Shown here: piece after piece, positions 45,832-55,907 of the stretch | Numbering within the stretch: position 1 is the stretch's first letter | Layout of the letters: every line of letters starts with the position of its first letter | DNA from: Papilionanthe hookeriana x Papilionanthe teres | Lineage: Eukaryota; Streptophyta; Magnoliopsida; Asparagales; Orchidaceae | Length of the DNA stretch: 64,000 nucleotides | Direction of reading: 5' to 3' | NCBI GenBank assembly: GCA_022702705.1 | Contig: CM040421.1 | Coordinates: forward strand, 68,008,121 to 68,072,120 | Notes under the pieces: model-generated | What the model was told of the DNA's origin: nothing | The model's input: the letters and a program-made list of their open reading frames with translations, nothing else | The model's database searches: none | Program-made: the position numbers and the translations under genes

Positions 45832-45835
<4 letters not shown>
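45201..45835 (+). other. LINE2 3' UTR with conserved terminal motif
   Basis: This is noncoding and T-rich. It ends TAACGCGTAAGGAGCTACAA followed by GCGCTCTTTCCCC, the family's 3' motif, and passes directly into (AT)n instead of a plain A tail. Confidence 0.82.
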
Positions 45836-45899
<64 letters not shown>

Positions 45900-45905
45900 T
45901 ATATT
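45835..45905. repeat. (AT)n tract between LINE2 and LINE3 tails
   Basis: About 70 bp of AT repeat with a single C interruption. It lies between two LINE 3' ends that point at each other. Confidence 0.95.
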
Positions 45906-47860
45906 TTGGGGGAAAGAGCAACAGTGGCTCCCTACACGTTAATATAAAAAAGTTGGTACATAGGGAGTGGGGAGGCCGATCCCCAGCTAAAAGAAAATAA
46001 GAAAATACAAGACCCACTCACCCCTAGGGGTTCAACTTCTCCCACGTACAACACACGCAAAAAATCTCCAAAAAGTACAAAGAAAAGGGTACCCAAGTAA
46101 ATGTAGCATATGATCAGATAGGAGAAGTAGCAAGAAAAAAGTAAATATGAGAGGTAAAATCGAGCTTTCAAAACCGAGCCTTCCACTATTAAGCAAAAAG
46201 ACAATCATCCAAAACGACATTGTTGAAGCTTCGATCCATGTGTCATCCTCCAGATCCGCACGAAGCTACTACGACCAAGCCCAAAGCCGCTCCAAACATA
46301 ACATTCTTCATGACGAAAAGCAGCCATCAACCAAAGCATCCATGCCCGTAAACTATGTGCCGTGTTCGCAAGAAAAAACAAATCAGCCTCCATCCAACCA
46401 AAATTAGATCGTACATGCCTTCCCCGTAAACTCGAACATCAAATCCCAAAAAGCTTAACGCAAAGATATTCGGACCATCCCTCCCCTCATTAGATCGATG
46501 AATGAGAAATAATAGATAGAAAAAATAACCAAAAAAAGCCATAGCAACAAGTAGTTCCATCGAGCGGGAAATGAGAAAAACAAAATAATTCATGCAGCCA
46601 ACGATCTAGGACTAAGAGTATCTAATATATGGTAATGTCATAGTATCACCATGTAAGAGTATAGCCACTGCATATGTGGAAATGAGCCCACCAAAGGTCT
46701 ATTCGAGGCATGCTTTGCTAACCAATCACTCGGCTTATTGCCCTCCCCGTATATGAAGGATACAATAACCTGTAAGGTATAGTCATTGATAATAGCCCAA
46801 ATCCTTCTGAATAGATAAATAAGGTTCCAAGGTATGCTAATTTTTCTGTAAAACATCTTAACAAGCAACAGGGAATCAGTTTCCACATTTAAATCATGAA
46901 AATGAAAACATATGGCATTCTTTAATGCAAGTAAGAGTGCCCAGATTTTAGCATGCAGAGGAGTATCAACCACCACAGGAGAGGTAAAAAAATACAACAT
47001 TTTACCCTTGTGATCCCTGCATAAACCCCCTGCCCCAGAAAAATCCGCATTCCAACAACCATCAATGTTAATTTTGATCCACCCGCATTCAGTGTGGCCG
47101 CCATCTAACCGTAATCGGCCTTCTTATAAATTGTGGGGGGAGAGGTGCAAATTTTGCAGTACTCTATGATAGTAAGCTTTAATGTGAGAAATAGTTATAA
47201 GAGAAGTGGGATGCTCCTCGAATGTTTAAACGCGTTTCGGCATTCCACAAAAACCAAAGGACCACCATTGGGAAGCATGACAAAAAATTTCCAAGCATGG
47301 GAGAGTTCTCTCTCCAAGCACGTAGATAGTCCTTAATACAACAACTACTCGGGCCACTCGATGCAAAAATAAGTACCCAAAACATTCCATATGTCACTAG
47401 CATAAGAACAATCGAAAAAATGTGAGAGGAGGATTCTTCAACTCTATTTACAAAGAAGGCAGATAGAAGCCAATCTTAAGCCCTTCAATTTCGAATATCA
47501 TCTAAAGGAAGTAGAGAAGAGAAAACCGCCAAGCTGAAGAAAGCCATCGAAGGTGTAAACAAAGCATTCCAACCTATATGCACTCCACTCGCCATTAGAA
47601 AAAACATTCCTAGCCTTATAAAGAAACTTACTAGCAGAAATGTGGTTGGCCTTCTTCCAATGAGGCCTATATTATTTAGTGGTTTCAATAGGAATTTGGT
47701 TAATAAACATTGCAGCATCATTACCAACTAAATCCCTCAACTTTATGATGTCCTACTTATCATTCAGCCAACAATCAGAGACAAGGGTCAAGTCATTAGT
47801 TGGGGTCTGGGAATTATAAGTTGCTTGGGGCAAACCCCAGCAATCATGCCAAAATGACAT
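45904..47860 (-). mobile_element. LINE3: 5'-truncated LINE
   Basis: In minus sense it begins within the connector region of ORF2 (breakpoint at 47860, where LINE2-like sequence stops and TATATATA begins). It runs through zf-RVT and RNase H to the 3' UTR and the terminal motif at 45908-45945. The 3' end has a short A run next to (AT)n. Confidence 0.88.
46638..47860 (-). pseudogene. LINE3 ORF2 C-terminal part: connector, zf-RVT, RNase H
   Basis: Scattered frames at 47860-47180 match the connector and zf-RVT regions of the sister copies (LFTPSMAFFS, SSLLPLDDI, VLWFLWNAE) with several shifts. RNase H is at 47100-46638: KINIDG lies in a shifted frame near 47075, and the open frame at 47000-46638 encodes the rest. 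In that frame the usual HAEIWAL glutamate is lysine (HAKIWALLLAL), while VETDS and KPSDWLAKHA are kept. The enzyme would be inactive. Confidence 0.8.
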
Positions 47861-47910
47861 ATATATACTTGGGAAAAAAGCATCGGTGGTTCCCTACGCG
47901 TTAATTCAAA

Positions 47911-48509
47911 ATAATTTTACAAAAAGGAGGGAGGTGAATCCCCAATCTAAAAACAAAAAACATACAATAGAACGCACCCGTAAGGGTTCCACTTCCCTCA
48001 GTACAACTCACGCAAAAAATTTTCCAAAATACAAGATTGACACTAAGCAAGTAAACTAAAAAGAGAACAAAACCAAAACAGAGTTGTAGTAAAAGGAAAG
48101 GGCCTTGAATACTGCCATATAGAAACGTAAAATGCCTTGCAAGGAAATCAACAGAAAAGGTGGTCGTGGTGATCCCAACATGCACATAAAACTTGCTAAG
48201 AGTGTAGCAAACAAAATGTGAACTGATAAGAGCAGTTAAATGACATTTGAAAAGGTTCCCAGCACTTGTCGAGCCGAAATAAAGAGCATTGATAGCCAAA
48301 ACATAGGAAACCTGCAAATTACAGTGAAAACTTCCTGTAGAGAATGAATGGTAAGAACAGTCCAGAGAGATCCTGCCAAGAAAACATCCCAAACAAAACC
48401 ATTAAATATTAGGGCAGTTAAACAATAAACATAGGGGCAGTCGAAAAGGTGGCAGCAAACTAAACTGGAGTGCAAAAACAAAAGCAGAGTAAGCCATAAA
48501 AAGAAAATG
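47911..48509 (-). other. LINE4 3' UTR
   Basis: This is noncoding. Chance open frames reach 163 codons (47901-48392) because the sense strand is T-rich. It shares CCCTTACGGGTG and TGAGGGAAGTGGAAC strings with the LINE5 stub. Confidence 0.8.
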
Positions 48510-49160
48510 TCAAGTTCTGATATGAGGGAGATTCAAAGAGTCCCCAAAAAGGTAAGAACACAGAGAACTGGGTGGGGTTAGCCCCACCAGAGGGAGACTA
48601 CCGGCAGTACGAGCCAGCCAGTCAGCAAGAGTGTTACCTTTCTTGAAGATGAAGTTCCAAACAACTGTCATATGGTTGGCAGCAATAAGTAAATGTATTC
48701 TATGAAGTAGGCAAATAAGATTCCAGTAAGGGGGAGAATTTCCAGAAAAAATGTCATAAAGGATTTTAGAGTTCATCTCCACACACAGATTGGTAAAACA
48801 GAAAGCAGCAGCAGTTTCAATTGCTAAGAAAACTACCCAACATTCAGTCATTAGAGGCCCATCAGAGATAACAGGTGAATGAAAATAACATAGGCAGTTT
48901 CCCAAATGATATCTAAAAACACCACCAACTGCAGTAGAAGTGGAGGACCAGCTGCCATCCACATTAATCTTAACCCATCCCATAGAAGGGGGGGTCCAAA
49001 GAGCTAGTGCAGGTCTGGCAACAGATACAGGAGGTATAGTTGGAGAGGAGGTTTTAGTACATTTATAATAATAAGCTAAAATATAAGTAGTAGATAAGGA
49101 GGAGGGGGGAGGTATTCTACTTGTGACCATTTCTAGCACTTCAAAGGAACCAAAGAACAA
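48510..49160 (-). pseudogene. LINE4 ORF2 RNase H domain with D-to-N change
   Basis: An open frame of 216 codons contains a connector followed by RNase H. The first catalytic Asp is at 68 (WVKINVDGS) and the Glu at 106 (LMTECWVVF). The third acidic position reads VEMNS with Asn130 where the sister copies have VETDS or VESDS, and the last Asp is in NTLADWLAR. Loss of that Asp should inactivate the enzyme, although the frame is the longest RNase H frame of the family here. Confidence 0.83.
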
Positions 49161-49624
49161 GAAGAGGGAATGAGTGAAGGCTAGCCTTCAAATCCTCCAG
49201 CTGTTTCCAGCACCAGAGATAATTCACCAGAGTGCTTCCAAGTCGCCAAGTAATATCAAAATAAGAACCAAAAAGGTTCCAAATATTCAAAGAGAAAGTG
49301 CAGTTAAAAAACATATCTGTATAGTCTTCCTCAGCCTCTTTACAAAGAGGGCAAATAGATGCAAGCCTCATGCCTTTGAGCTTCAAAATATCATCCAAAG
49401 GGAGCAGAGAAGAAAAATATCTCCATAAGGAGGGGAAAAAATGCTATTCCAGATTAAGTGTCCCCAAAGCCAATCAGGATAAGGGTATTGTTTAGCATAA
49501 ATAACTTTACTGATAGACTGAGAGGGGGCCTTTTTCCACAAAGGAGTATCATTTTTATTTGCTTGGATATGTATAGTAGAAATCTGTAAAGCATTAGGCT
49601 CCCCCACAAAAGAGGAAATTAAAT
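49141..49624 (-). pseudogene. LINE4 ORF2 zf-RVT domain
   Basis: Frame 49398-49141 encodes MDDILKLKGMRLASICPLCK followed by EAEEDYTDMFFNC, the Cys-X2-Cys and terminal Cys of the zf-RVT pattern (the usual His is Asp/Met here). The ending VLWFL lines up with the other copies. Confidence 0.78.
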
Positions 49625-51480
49625 TCATGTCCCAATCTCCCTGGTTCCAACAGTCACACTTTTAACAAATTTGTGTGTGTGGGGGGGGAGTATTTTGAAG
49701 AGAAAGCATACCCTAATTGTCCAGCCAGAAGGATAAGAGTCCCTCCCCAAGATCCCAAAACATAAAAGTACTAGCCACAACTCTAGCATTAAGAATGGCT
49801 TTCCAAATCTTAGAGTCTCCCACTTTCCAAACCACAGAAGAATGATGGGAAGATCTACAATATTTAGAGAGCATAAATTTAGACCAAAACTAAGTACCAT
49901 TTGAAATTTGAACCAGAGCTTACACATATTAATTTCCACAATATGCTGTAAAGCTTTAAAACCCAAGCCACCATACCTCTTAGGCTTACAGAGTTTATTC
50001 CAAGAGATCCAGATTTTTTTTGATCTCCCCCACACCACAAAAATTTGTTAAACAACTTTTGTAAACTGGTCAAAGGGCTCTTTTTGGGGCTTAAGACTTG
50101 CATAGCATAAAGAGGAATACTCAAAAGCACACTAGAGAGAAGAGTTAACCGGCCCCCATTAGAGAGGAAAATATTCCTCCAATCCACAATCTTCCTTTTA
50201 AGTTTGTCAAAAACCTCATCCATTTGAATTTTTTTTCCTACCCCTAAGCAAGTTTATCCTAAGATATTTCAAGGGCAGAGAAGCGTGCCTATACCAGTGA
50301 AGTTAGCACCTCAAGAGATAGTAGCACTAGGGACTTGCTTACCAAAGTAAAATAAACATTTCTCCCTATTAAAAGACAAACCAGAGCAGCCCTGAAAATC
50401 ATCTAAAACCAACATTAATTTTTTAAGAGAAGATTTGGATGCATTAGCAAAAACAATGACATCATCAGCATAAGCCAAGTGGCTAATCAAAAGATTGGAT
50501 TTGTGACTATAATGATTAGAGGGGTGAGATAGTTGAAAATGATTAAGAAATCTAGAAAAATAATCAAAAAAAGAATGAAAATAGTGGGGGAAAGAGGATC
50601 CCTCTGCTTGATGCCTCTCAAAGCAAAAAAAAATTCATAAGAGTTCTCATTCACCGTGACACTATAATAGTTATTAGATAACCATCTCTTAAAAAGTTTG
50701 CAAAAAGCAACATCAAAACCTCTAGCAAGTAAAATACTTATAATAAAGTCCCAGTTTAAAGTATCAAAAGCCTTCTTTATGTCAAGCTTTAGGACAAGAT
50801 TGCCACCCCTACACTTATGATCCAGATCTTCAATAAGCTCTTGAGCAAGTAAAAGATTATCAGAGATGTCTCTACCCTTTGTAAAAGCTGACTGCTGTGG
50901 AGAAATAAGAAAATTCAAATGTGGTTGCAATCTAGAAACAATCAACTTGCTAATGATCTTAGATATGATGGTAGTGAGAGAAATTGGCCTAAAATTTTTC
51001 CAATTTGTCTTATCATTATTTTTAGGTATCAAAACAATTAAAGCAGCCATAAAATACTTACCTGTCCCCCAACAAAAAGCTTTGGATTGCCAAAATTACC
51101 TCATCTTTAATAATATCCCAGCATGAAGTATAAAAGGCAGATGAAAAACCATCAGGGCCAGGGGATTTGTTAGGATTAATATCTTTAAGCACAGCAAGGA
51201 TTTCCTGCTCAGTAGGAGGGCCAACAAGGGATAGTGAAGCCACATAATTTCTTTCAGCATGGAAAAAGGTGGAGCTAACCGTGGAGACCTGCAGATTTTC
51301 AGCATGAAGAGAAGAGAAGTAAGCCACAGCATCAGCTCCAATTTGATCCAAATCAGTAAGTACCCTCTCATCTTCAGGGACAATCTTAAGAATAGTATTT
51401 ATGTTCCTCATGTGTTTAATAGTAGCATGAAAATATTTAGTATTTCTATCACCATTAGAAAAATGCACATCATTAGCTTG
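49625..51480 (-). pseudogene. LINE4 ORF2 reverse transcriptase, broken
   Basis: Frame 51468-51058 has DRNTKYFHATIKH and NPNKSPGPDGFSSAFY. Frame 51050-50487 has LIVLIPKNNDKTNWKNFRPI, SAFTKGRDISDNLLLAQE, the motif A aspartate in KLDIKKAFDTLNWDF and GIKQRDP. A frameshift separates these from the YADD centre at about 50480-50455 (LAYADD). Frame 50223-49879 covers the thumb (LSNGGRLTLLSSVLLS). Shifts lie near 51055, 50560, 50300 and 50040. Confidence 0.86.
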
Positions 51481-52480
51481 TTATCTTAAAAAATCCTCCT
51501 CAATAGAAATTTGTTGGAGAAGGTGGTGGTGGGCTTGTGCCACCTCATCTACAAGAGAGGGTTTGGAGACAGCCTGAGCTTCTAAATCATCAACAACACG
51601 CTGAGCAGCCATTACATTAGAGTGGACATTACCAAAAACATCAAAATTCCACTTCCTAAGGGCAGCAACGAGTTTTTTGTGCAAATGCCAAAGGATGTAC
51701 CAGGGAGTACCAGCCACATCAGGTTTCCAAACCTGCTTAACCAAACTCAGAAAAGATGAGTGAGAAGTATAAACATTAATGAATTTAAAATGATACAGGA
51801 CAGGCTTAGTTTGAAAAGACAAAGTAAGTAAAATTGGATTGTGATCAGAGGTGGCATCACTGAGATGATGAACTCTGCAAATATTGTAACAATCCAGCAA
51901 TTCAACATTGCCCAAGAATCTGTCAAGCCTTTGCAAGAGGGTGCCACGACGCCAAGTATAGGGAGAACCAGAATACCTAAATCAAAAGGACTAGCATCAA
52001 TAATGGAGTCACAGAAATGAGAGATTAGTGCAGAATCAGGTCTAGAGCCCCCCCTCCGTTCCACAGGGACATAATCATGTTAAAATCACCACCCACAAAC
52101 CAATTACCAGTGATAAGATTACCCATGTTGGAAAGTTTTTGCCAAAGAAGGATCCTACCAGGTAATAAAGTACTAGCATACACAAAAGTTGCCCAAGCAT
52201 GGAACTCTTGCATAGCAAATTTGGTGAGAATAAACTGCCTATCATCCTCAATAATCTGCATTTGTAAATCCTTTTGCCAGAAAATCCAAATTTTATTATT
52301 ATGACTGCAATAATGTAAGTAATGTTTAAATTTTCTCAGGACATTAACTTTATGAACAGTAACTAAAGATTCAAGAAGAGCAAAGATAAAAGGTTTATGG
52401 ACCCTACAGGAGTGTTTTAAACGATTAAGGGAGTTGGGGTCCGCAACTCCCCTAATATTCTACACAAGTATGTTAAACAT
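51481..52480 (-). pseudogene. LINE4 ORF2 endonuclease region
   Basis: From the ATG at 52480 it reads MFNILV, then a stop replaces the conserved Trp (normally VWNIRG), and NIRGVADPNSLNRLKH follows. Frames at 52261-52025 and 51936-51481 carry FVGGDFNMIMS, QRLDRFLGN and DATSDHNPILL, with a frameshift in between. The APE-type motifs are recognisable but the region cannot be read through. Confidence 0.85.
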
Positions 52481-53110
52481 GAGGTCTGGAAACCCCCCTC
52501 CTAGTGACTCTTGAGGGTTGTTGTATGTGCTCAATAGAAAGATGCTCACTATCAGAATGATAGTCCCATTCAGTAGGAGTGGTAGGAGGAATGAAATGAG
52601 ATAAATCAGATTTCTTTTTGCCATTCATCCTACTTTACATAATCCATTCAGTTTCCAAAGCATGCTTTGCAAGTGTGATGACACTAGCAGCTTTGTTACC
52701 AGTATGTGAGTCAGTATGAGGAACAACTTCCCCTTCCACCACAAGAGTGTAAGTAGAAACACCATGTAAACGTTTATTGCCAGGAGCATGGGTAACAGAG
52801 TGAACAGTCTCAGAAATAGAGTGAGCTTGAGTGACAGTGGGCTGTGGAGCAGGAGGTAAGGGTTCAATAAAGGGAGTATTCTCAGTGACTGAATGAGGGT
52901 GAACAAAGTCCTCACTGGTTAACACAACGGCCACAGAGCCCTGGGCATCCAAGGGGAGACCATCCGTGCCACCCAGAGAGGGGACCACAACACTATCAGA
53001 AGGCAGATCTAGAGTACTGTTAATGGGCAAAGCGGGGATAATGATAGAGGGGGCCTTTTTAGAAGGGCAAAGGAGAGGAGTGTCAATGATGGGAAGGGGC
53101 GAGCTAAGTC
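52473..53110 (-). pseudogene. LINE4 ORF1 C-terminal remnant
   Basis: The frame 53030-52635 encodes a Pro/Ser/Thr/Val-rich linker and ends HALETEWIM before a stop. A further frame gives a short basic stretch (NGKKK) and RRGVSRPHV, stopping at 52473. The stop overlaps the ORF2 start in ATGTTTAA (52473-52480), as in LINE1, 2 and 7. The DUF4283 domain and zinc knuckle are missing through truncation. Confidence 0.8.
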
Positions 53111-53119
53111 CTATGCAAC

Positions 53120-53122
<3 letters not shown>

Positions 53123-53194
<72 letters not shown>
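53123..53194. repeat. (AT)n tract at the 5' end of LINE4
   Basis: About 72 bp of pure AT repeat directly at the truncated end of LINE4. Confidence 0.95.
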
Positions 53195-53589
53195 TAATTA
53201 CTTAGATGGAACACACAGTGGAAGATGATTGGCAAGTCCAGAAAGCAATAAAAAGAATAAATGACAATTCAGACATTTCATGATGATTGTTTGATATTTT
53301 CAGGCAAAAGAACCCTTGATAGTACCTTGTTGGATCTACTCCCTAGAACCAAAGAGGGGAAGAGGTAAGCCTACCCATGTTTGATGCTCAAGAGGTATTT
53401 TCTGTTCGTTGCACCCACTCACCACTCCTTACAATTATCTCACCTTATTGCCTTAGCACATCTACTTTTCATTTTTTGGGGTATACATGTAACTACCAAT
53501 TGTGTGTGTTAACTTATGATTAGGTCTTTGTACCCACTCACTAAAACTTTTGTATCTTTCTTTCGTATTAATGAATATGCCTTCGGGAC
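53195..53589 (+). other. Only non-LINE stretch in the cluster, with exon-like segment
   Basis: About 395 bp without LINE homology that I can see. Positions 53304-53364 are preceded by a T-rich tract and AG, and followed by GTAAGC. One reading frame gives KRTLDSTLLDLLPRTKEGKR. It might be a fragment of a host gene carried or trapped here, or chance. Confidence 0.35.
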
Positions 53590-53812
53590 TTTCGTATTAA
53601 AACTTTTGCTTCTCCTTTTGTTCTTAGTGTTCTTTTGTATTTTGGAGATATTTTTTGCATGAGTTGTAATGAGGGAAGTGGAACCCTTACGGGTGAGTAC
53701 TACTGTATATTCTTTTTGGTTTTAGAATGGGATCCACCCCCCCACCCCCCACCCCCCCTGTAACACCATTTTATAATTAACGCATAGGGAGCCACCGCTG
53801 CTCTTTCCCCAA
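53590..53812 (+). mobile_element. LINE5: short 3' stub of a LINE
   Basis: This plus-strand segment matches the end of the LINE4 3' UTR (GCATGAGTTGTAATGAGGGA, then CCCTTACGGGTG) and ends with CGCATAGGGAGCCACCGCTG and CTCTTTCCCC before (AT)n. Its 5' limit is approximate. Confidence 0.8.
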
Positions 53813-53813
53813 T

Positions 53814-53814
<1 letters not shown>

Positions 53815-53891
<77 letters not shown>
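53815..53891. repeat. (AT)n tract between LINE5 and LINE6
   Basis: About 75 bp of AT repeat. The GC-rich 5' UTR of LINE6 begins immediately after it. Confidence 0.95.
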
Positions 53892-53893
<2 letters not shown>

Positions 53894-54202
53894 CGATGCA
53901 GGGGAGCGGGAGTCGCGCGATTCCGGGCGACAGAGGCGCGACCTGGGGTTCCATGGCGTCGGCGGTTCTTCTCGGCTTGATCGGTGAGCTCTCTCCTACT
54001 CTCCTTGTTTCGCTTATTCGCATCTACCATTTCGGAGGTTTCATTTTGCTTCGGATTGTGCATTTCGCGACTCGGGGTCCCGGCTTTGTGGGAGTCGGGG
54101 CGCTCGGCCGGGGCTTTCGAGGGCCTCGGGAGCTCTCCTTTTGTTTTTCGCCGGTGATTCTTGGGTCGTTCGGGTACTACAGTTGTGCCCTTTTGTTGAG
54201 GG

Positions 54203-55674
54203 ATGGCCCCGTCGTATGCTGCGGCGGTGGCGGGACATCCCATCTCTGGAGGGGGCAGCCACTCCTGTTACTTCCCACAGGCATTTCATGATGCCCTCGA
54301 GAAGGGAAGAGGTGATTTTACCTTCATCAAAAAATTAGGGAAGAAGAACGGCAAGCCCGCTCTATTTCTTACCGAGGACGAAACAAATATTCTTGCTTCA
54401 GCATGCCGTTATCATCTGATTGGTAAATTTTCATATGGGCATCCAAAACTTGAGTTGATTCGCAAACATTTCGATGCATTTAAGCTTACCGGCAAATGGA
54501 AGATCGGATTATTAGATGGCAGACACATCCTCATTCAGCTTTCAAACGACGCCGACTATACTAGAATTTTTGCACAAAAAATTCTAAAAATTGATGGCCG
54601 TTTTATGAAGATTCTAAAGTGGACAGTCAACTTCGACCCGCAATCTGAGTCTCCTATCATACCGGTTAGGGTTACTTTCCCTCGTCTCAAGATGCATTTG
54701 TTTAATTATGAAACTTTGTATATGCTGGCTTTGGCAGTTGGGAAACCACTAAAGGTGGATACACCTACACTTGAGGTAGATACACCTTTTGAAGTCTGTA
54801 TGCTTGTGGAACGAGACATCACCAAATCTTATCTGGATGCTTATTCGGATTGGTCCTCCGCATCAAGGGTACTGGCAAAAGATAGTAGTGGGCTCACACC
54901 CTCCATATTGTTCACACTGTGGGATGTTTGGTCACAACAACTCTGTGTGCTACCGTCTGCACCCTCATTTAAGGCCACATGCACAGGTTGCTCCTGCTTT
55001 GGATGAGAAACACCGAAATACTGACATTGACCCTGCTTCCGTGATTCCCCCCTTGCCTCTTTTGGGGGATGTTGCTGCTAATGATTTGCCAATAGTGGAG
55101 AATGATCATATAGGTGAAACTGTTTGTGATGCCTTCAACATTGAGGTAGAGGCCATTGAATGTTCGGCCGTTCCCCCACCTTCTGGGATTCCAATCCTAC
55201 CTATAGCTGATAATGCACAAAATGGTGATGTTGGTTCTGATAGTATTAGGATTGACTCTCAGTCTCCTCTAGCCTACCGAGGCGAGTATCGTTGTGGATG
55301 TTGTGGATGTAGTGGATGATTCTCTAATTGTAGTAGAATTGCCTATTGAGAGAGAAGGGGTACAAGGTGTTAATGCACTACAAGTCGCTGATACTGCTTC
55401 TCAGTCCTTAGAAACAGAAGAAGAAGAAGAAGAAGAAGAAGAAGAAGAAGAAGAAGAAGAAGAAGATGGAGAAACTGAAGAAGAAGACGAAGAAGAAAAA
55501 GAAAAGGAATGGCAAGTTTACATCTCTCGGAGGAGGAAAAAGATTGGGGGTACCTTCCAGTTCGAAGGTTTAATGGATGATACTTTGGCTCATCCGGGTA
55601 TGGGCAAAGCCCTTAAGCGTATACTTTCTCGCACTTCTCCACGACCTAGTAGAGGAAGACTTCGACGTCCTTAG
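54203..55674 (+). pseudogene. LINE6 ORF1, DUF4283 plus CCHC knuckle, frameshifted
   Basis: It starts MAPSYAAAVAGHPISGGGSH, aligned with the other ORF1 starts. The DUF4283-type domain is intact (NILASACRYHLIGKF, FDAFKLTGKWKIG, FMKILKWTVNFDP). A shift near 54810 moves the rest, including the knuckle CSHCGMFGHNNSVC, into a second frame. A second shift near 55280 leads to the C-terminus, with an acidic run of sixteen Glu encoded by a (GAA)n repeat, EWQVYISRRRKK and an Arg-rich end. The stop lacks the ATGTTTAA overlap of the other copies. Confidence 0.85.
55417..55467 (+). repeat. (GAA)n microsatellite inside LINE6 ORF1
   Basis: An almost perfect GAA run of about sixteen units, read as polyglutamate in the ORF1 frame. 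It lies in the linker region where the sister copies have non-repetitive acidic sequence. Confidence 0.95.
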
Positions 55675-55850
55675 TTGCACTCGTGGAAGAGGAAGACTAG
55701 GTGTCCTCTTTCATTATCACTACTTGTTTGCATGCTTTTCTTTTGAGGTTTTCCTGTTGTAGTCTTTCTTCTTTTGTGTTTTTTGTTTGTCGCTTATGTG
55801 TAGATCTCCAATCTTGGGGCTCTCTCATACTACTTGGTTCTGTACCCAGC

Positions 55851-55907
55851 TTCTATATCAATGAATTGCCCCTGGGCTTCTTCTATATCAATGAATTGCC
55901 CCTGGGC
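55851..55907 (+). repeat. 30-bp tandem duplication at the LINE6/LINE7 junction
   Basis: TTCTATATCAATGAATTGCC and the following CCTGGGC occur at 55851-55877 and again at 55881-55907. LINE7 homology begins at the end of the second copy. Confidence 0.93.

Larger units (their letters stand above)
39546..45835 (+). mobile_element. LINE2: near full-length LINE with inverted 5' end
   Basis: The main body (39872-45835) runs on the plus strand from the middle of ORF1 to the 3' end. The first ~325 bp (39546-39871) are the missing 5' part (5' UTR and ORF1 start) in the opposite orientation. Both flanks are (AT)n tracts, fitting insertion into an AT microsatellite. ORF1 and ORF2 are both frameshifted. 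Confidence 0.9.
47871..53122 (-). mobile_element. LINE4: 5'-truncated LINE with ORF1 tail and whole ORF2
   Basis: In minus sense it starts inside the ORF1 linker at 53122, next to an (AT)n tract. It contains the ORF1 C-terminus, ORF2 and a 3' UTR ending with the family motif at 47871-47910 (a diverged GGGAACCACCGATG, then CTTTTTTCCC). Its 3' flank is TATATATA. It is clearly more diverged from LINE1/2/3/7 than they are from one another. Confidence 0.9.
53892..55906 (+). mobile_element. LINE6: 5' UTR and ORF1 only, joined to LINE7
   Basis: A GC-rich 5' UTR (53892-54202) and a diverged ORF1 are present. No endonuclease or reverse transcriptase follows: after the ORF1 stop at 55674 come about 230 T-rich bases ending in a 30-bp tandem duplication, and then LINE7 begins inside its own ORF1. 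Either ORF2 was deleted, or this is an ORF1-only derivative, or LINE6 and LINE7 were fused by recombination. Confidence 0.78.

Noticed and set aside
45754..46017. Frames with long Tyr-Ile runs
   Set aside because: These are translations of (AT)n tracts, also at 53123 and 53815.
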